A DNA stretch of 8,701 nucleotides from positions 1 to 8,701 of the forward strand of contig JAJQCI010000275.1 in NCBI GenBank assembly GCA_021202835.1, given 5' to 3'. This document shows, piece by piece, positions 7,895-8,701 of this stretch. The position numbers were made by a program, and so were the translations under genes. The stretch's first letter is position 1, and every line of letters begins with the position of its first letter. The stretch comes from Clostridiales bacterium. Lineage in GTDB: Bacteria > Bacillota > Clostridia > Lachnospirales > CAG-274. The notes beneath the pieces were generated by a model. It was not told where the DNA came from. It saw only the letters and a list, made by a program, of their open reading frames with translations, and searched no databases.

Positions 7895-8347
7895 GTGAAT
7901 AGTACATACGAATATATAAAATCAGACGGAACAAAAGGAACATACACATTAAAAGATAAAATAACCCTTGAAGAAAAAGCCCTGTTTGTCACAGGTGTAG
8001 CAGGTGTAGTTGTATCAAAAGATTTGGGATATGTAAGCTTATTGGACGATGTTGTCTTCAATTATGCCTTAATCAGATATTTCACGGATATTAAAATTCC
8101 CGAAGGACAAAACCTCTCCCAAACAGAAGAATTTTGCGAAAACAACAAGGAAGTTATAGACAGAATTGTAAAAACAATCGGAGATGAAACATACAGCAGC
8201 CTTGTAGATTCCTGTTATAAGGCTATAGAATACAGAAAAACAGCGGCATATCCTCTTTTGGAAAAAATAAATGATGTATTGGAAGAGATGGCTGAAATTT
8301 CCGCAAGCTCAGATATTTTGAGTGCTTTAACATCTGAATTGTCATAA
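7895..8347 (+). CDS. Protein of unknown function, probable phage accessory/tail-assembly type (150 aa)
   Basis: I do not recognise a named family. The N-terminus reads YEYIKSDGTKGTYTLKDKIT, likely beta strands, followed by LEEKALFVTGVAGVVV. A conserved-looking helix follows with LLDDVVFNYALIRYFTDI, and the rest is helical and acidic (EEFCENNKEVIDRIVK; LLEKINDVLEEMAEI). The combination of an EEK-xxFV helix and a hydrophobic helix ending in YFTDI is one I associate, from memory, with small unnamed proteins encoded near TMPs in gut Firmicute phages, so a tail-assembly role is possible. No signal peptide or membrane segment is seen; it should be cytoplasmic. It starts at GTG 7895 with GGAGG 7 nt upstream. 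It sits 67 bp after the TMP and 103 bp before xis, on the same strand. A structural or regulatory role cannot be told apart. Confidence 0.6.
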   Translation: MNSTYEYIKSDGTKGTYTLKDKITLEEKALFVTGVAGVVVSKDLGYVSLLDDVVFNYALIRYFTDIKIPEGQNLSQTEEFCENNKEVIDRIVKTIGDETYSSLVDSCYKAIEYRKTAAYPLLEKINDVLEEMAEISASSDILSALTSELS

Positions 8348-8367
8348 AAAGAGAACATATATATAGG

Positions 8368-8401
8368 AGTGCCGCTTACGAAACGGCTTCGGGGCGGTAC
8401 T
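8368..8401 (+). promoter_or_regulatory. Two-tier GC-rich hairpin upstream of xis
   Basis: AGTGCCGC (8368-8375) pairs with GCGGTACT (8394-8401) in an 8-bp stem with one G-T wobble. Inside, CGAA (8379-8382) pairs with TTCG (8388-8391) around a 5-nt loop. The element is far more GC-rich than its AT-rich surroundings and ends 50 nt before the excisionase start. A short T-run follows only after some 9 nt (TTTT 8409-8412), so it may be a terminator of the 150-aa gene, an RNA control element, or a DNA site for Int/Xis. Confidence 0.5.
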
Positions 8402-8434
8402 ATAAATATTTTCCATTAAAAGATTTTGCAATTC

Positions 8435-8441
8435 AGAAAGG
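8435..8441 (+). promoter_or_regulatory. Shine-Dalgarno for the excisionase gene
   Basis: AGAAAGG lies 9 nt before ATG 8451 and supports that start. The match to the anti-SD is moderate. Confidence 0.55.
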
Positions 8442-8450
8442 TTTGATTTT

Positions 8451-8672
8451 ATGACAACAAAGGAATATTTTAAAATGCCGATATGTGACAAATACGGTTT
8501 AACAATCAATGAAGCCGCACAATATTTCGGAATAGGAGAAAACAAGCTGAGGCAAATAGTGTCTGAAAATATAAATGCGAGAAATCCGAGCATTGCATTT
8601 ATGAGCGGCAACAGATATCTTATAAAGAGAAAGAAATTTGAAGAATATTTAGATAATCTCGAAGCGGTATAA
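8451..8672 (+). CDS. xis: Tn916-family excisionase Xis (73 aa)
   Basis: This is a small winged-helix protein that bends DNA at the element ends and steers the tyrosine integrase toward excision. The sequence follows the Tn916 Xis plan: a short polar N-terminus, then YGLTINEAAQYFGIGENKLR (residues 15-34), whose LTI-EA-YF-IGENKLR pattern matches Tn916 Xis closely. A variable segment follows, then the wing and final helix GNRYLIKRKKFEEYLDNLEA (53-72). Tn916 Xis is 67 aa, so the length fits. It starts at ATG 8451 with AGAAAGG 9 nt upstream. In Tn916-type elements int follows xis immediately, and the stop at 8672 is only 29 bp from the window end, so int is expected just outside. The preceding gap carries a GC-rich hairpin. 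The family call is secure; the assumption of a linked integrase is inference. Confidence 0.9.
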   Translation: MTTKEYFKMPICDKYGLTINEAAQYFGIGENKLRQIVSENINARNPSIAFMSGNRYLIKRKKFEEYLDNLEAV

Positions 8673-8701
8673 AACAGTAAATTAAGAAAAAACATATAGA
8701 T

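Noticed and set aside
8369..8419. Short leader peptide ORF starting at GTG 8369 (16 aa)
   Set aside because: The AGGAG before it overlaps the start codon, and the stretch is better explained by the hairpin.
8342..8695. Minus-strand 117-aa ORF across xis
   Set aside because: It is the antisense of the clear Tn916-type Xis gene and its promoter gap, with a hydrophobic composition typical of a shadow frame.

Overview
The window is AT-rich, with strong Shine-Dalgarno (SD) sequences, TTG and GTG starts, and all genes on the + strand. The tape-measure repeat style and a Tn916-type excisionase point to a low-GC Firmicute, most likely a gut Clostridia lineage (inference). It holds a fragment of a siphophage-like tail module joined to the excision end of an integrative element.

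Layout. (1) Positions 65-265 encode a 66-aa Xre/Cro-like helix-turn-helix protein, started at TTG 65 behind AGGAGG. (2) Positions 278-721 encode a small HK97-gp10-like head-tail/tail component. (3) About 727-7827 is one very large tape measure protein (TMP) gene, about 2,360 aa if intact. It is broken into three pieces (727-1089, 1119-2246, 2212-7827) by two single-base frameshifts of opposite sign. Its best-placed start codon (736) is ATA rather than ATG. (4) A strong GC-rich hairpin (7833-7856) follows the TMP. (5) Positions 7895-8347 encode a 150-aa protein of unknown function that looks like phage accessory proteins found near TMPs. (6) The 103-bp gap 8348-8450 holds a GC-rich, two-tier hairpin. 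(7) Positions 8451-8672 encode a Tn916-family excisionase (Xis); an integrase would be expected just beyond the window edge.

How the parts relate. The TMP would set tail length and form the inner core of a long flexible tail, with the gp10-like protein acting at the head-tail joint. The module is incomplete as a phage tail: I see no major tail protein or tail chaperone pair before the TMP, and no distal tail, tail-tip, baseplate, holin or lysin gene between the TMP and xis. The window therefore looks like either a decaying prophage next to an integration module, or a compact element (HTH, gp10-like, TMP, 150-aa protein, Xis) that carries only a few tail genes. The frameshifts and the ATA start favour decay, unless they are sequencing errors. 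The short distance from a tail gene to a Tn916-type xis is the most interesting feature of the window.
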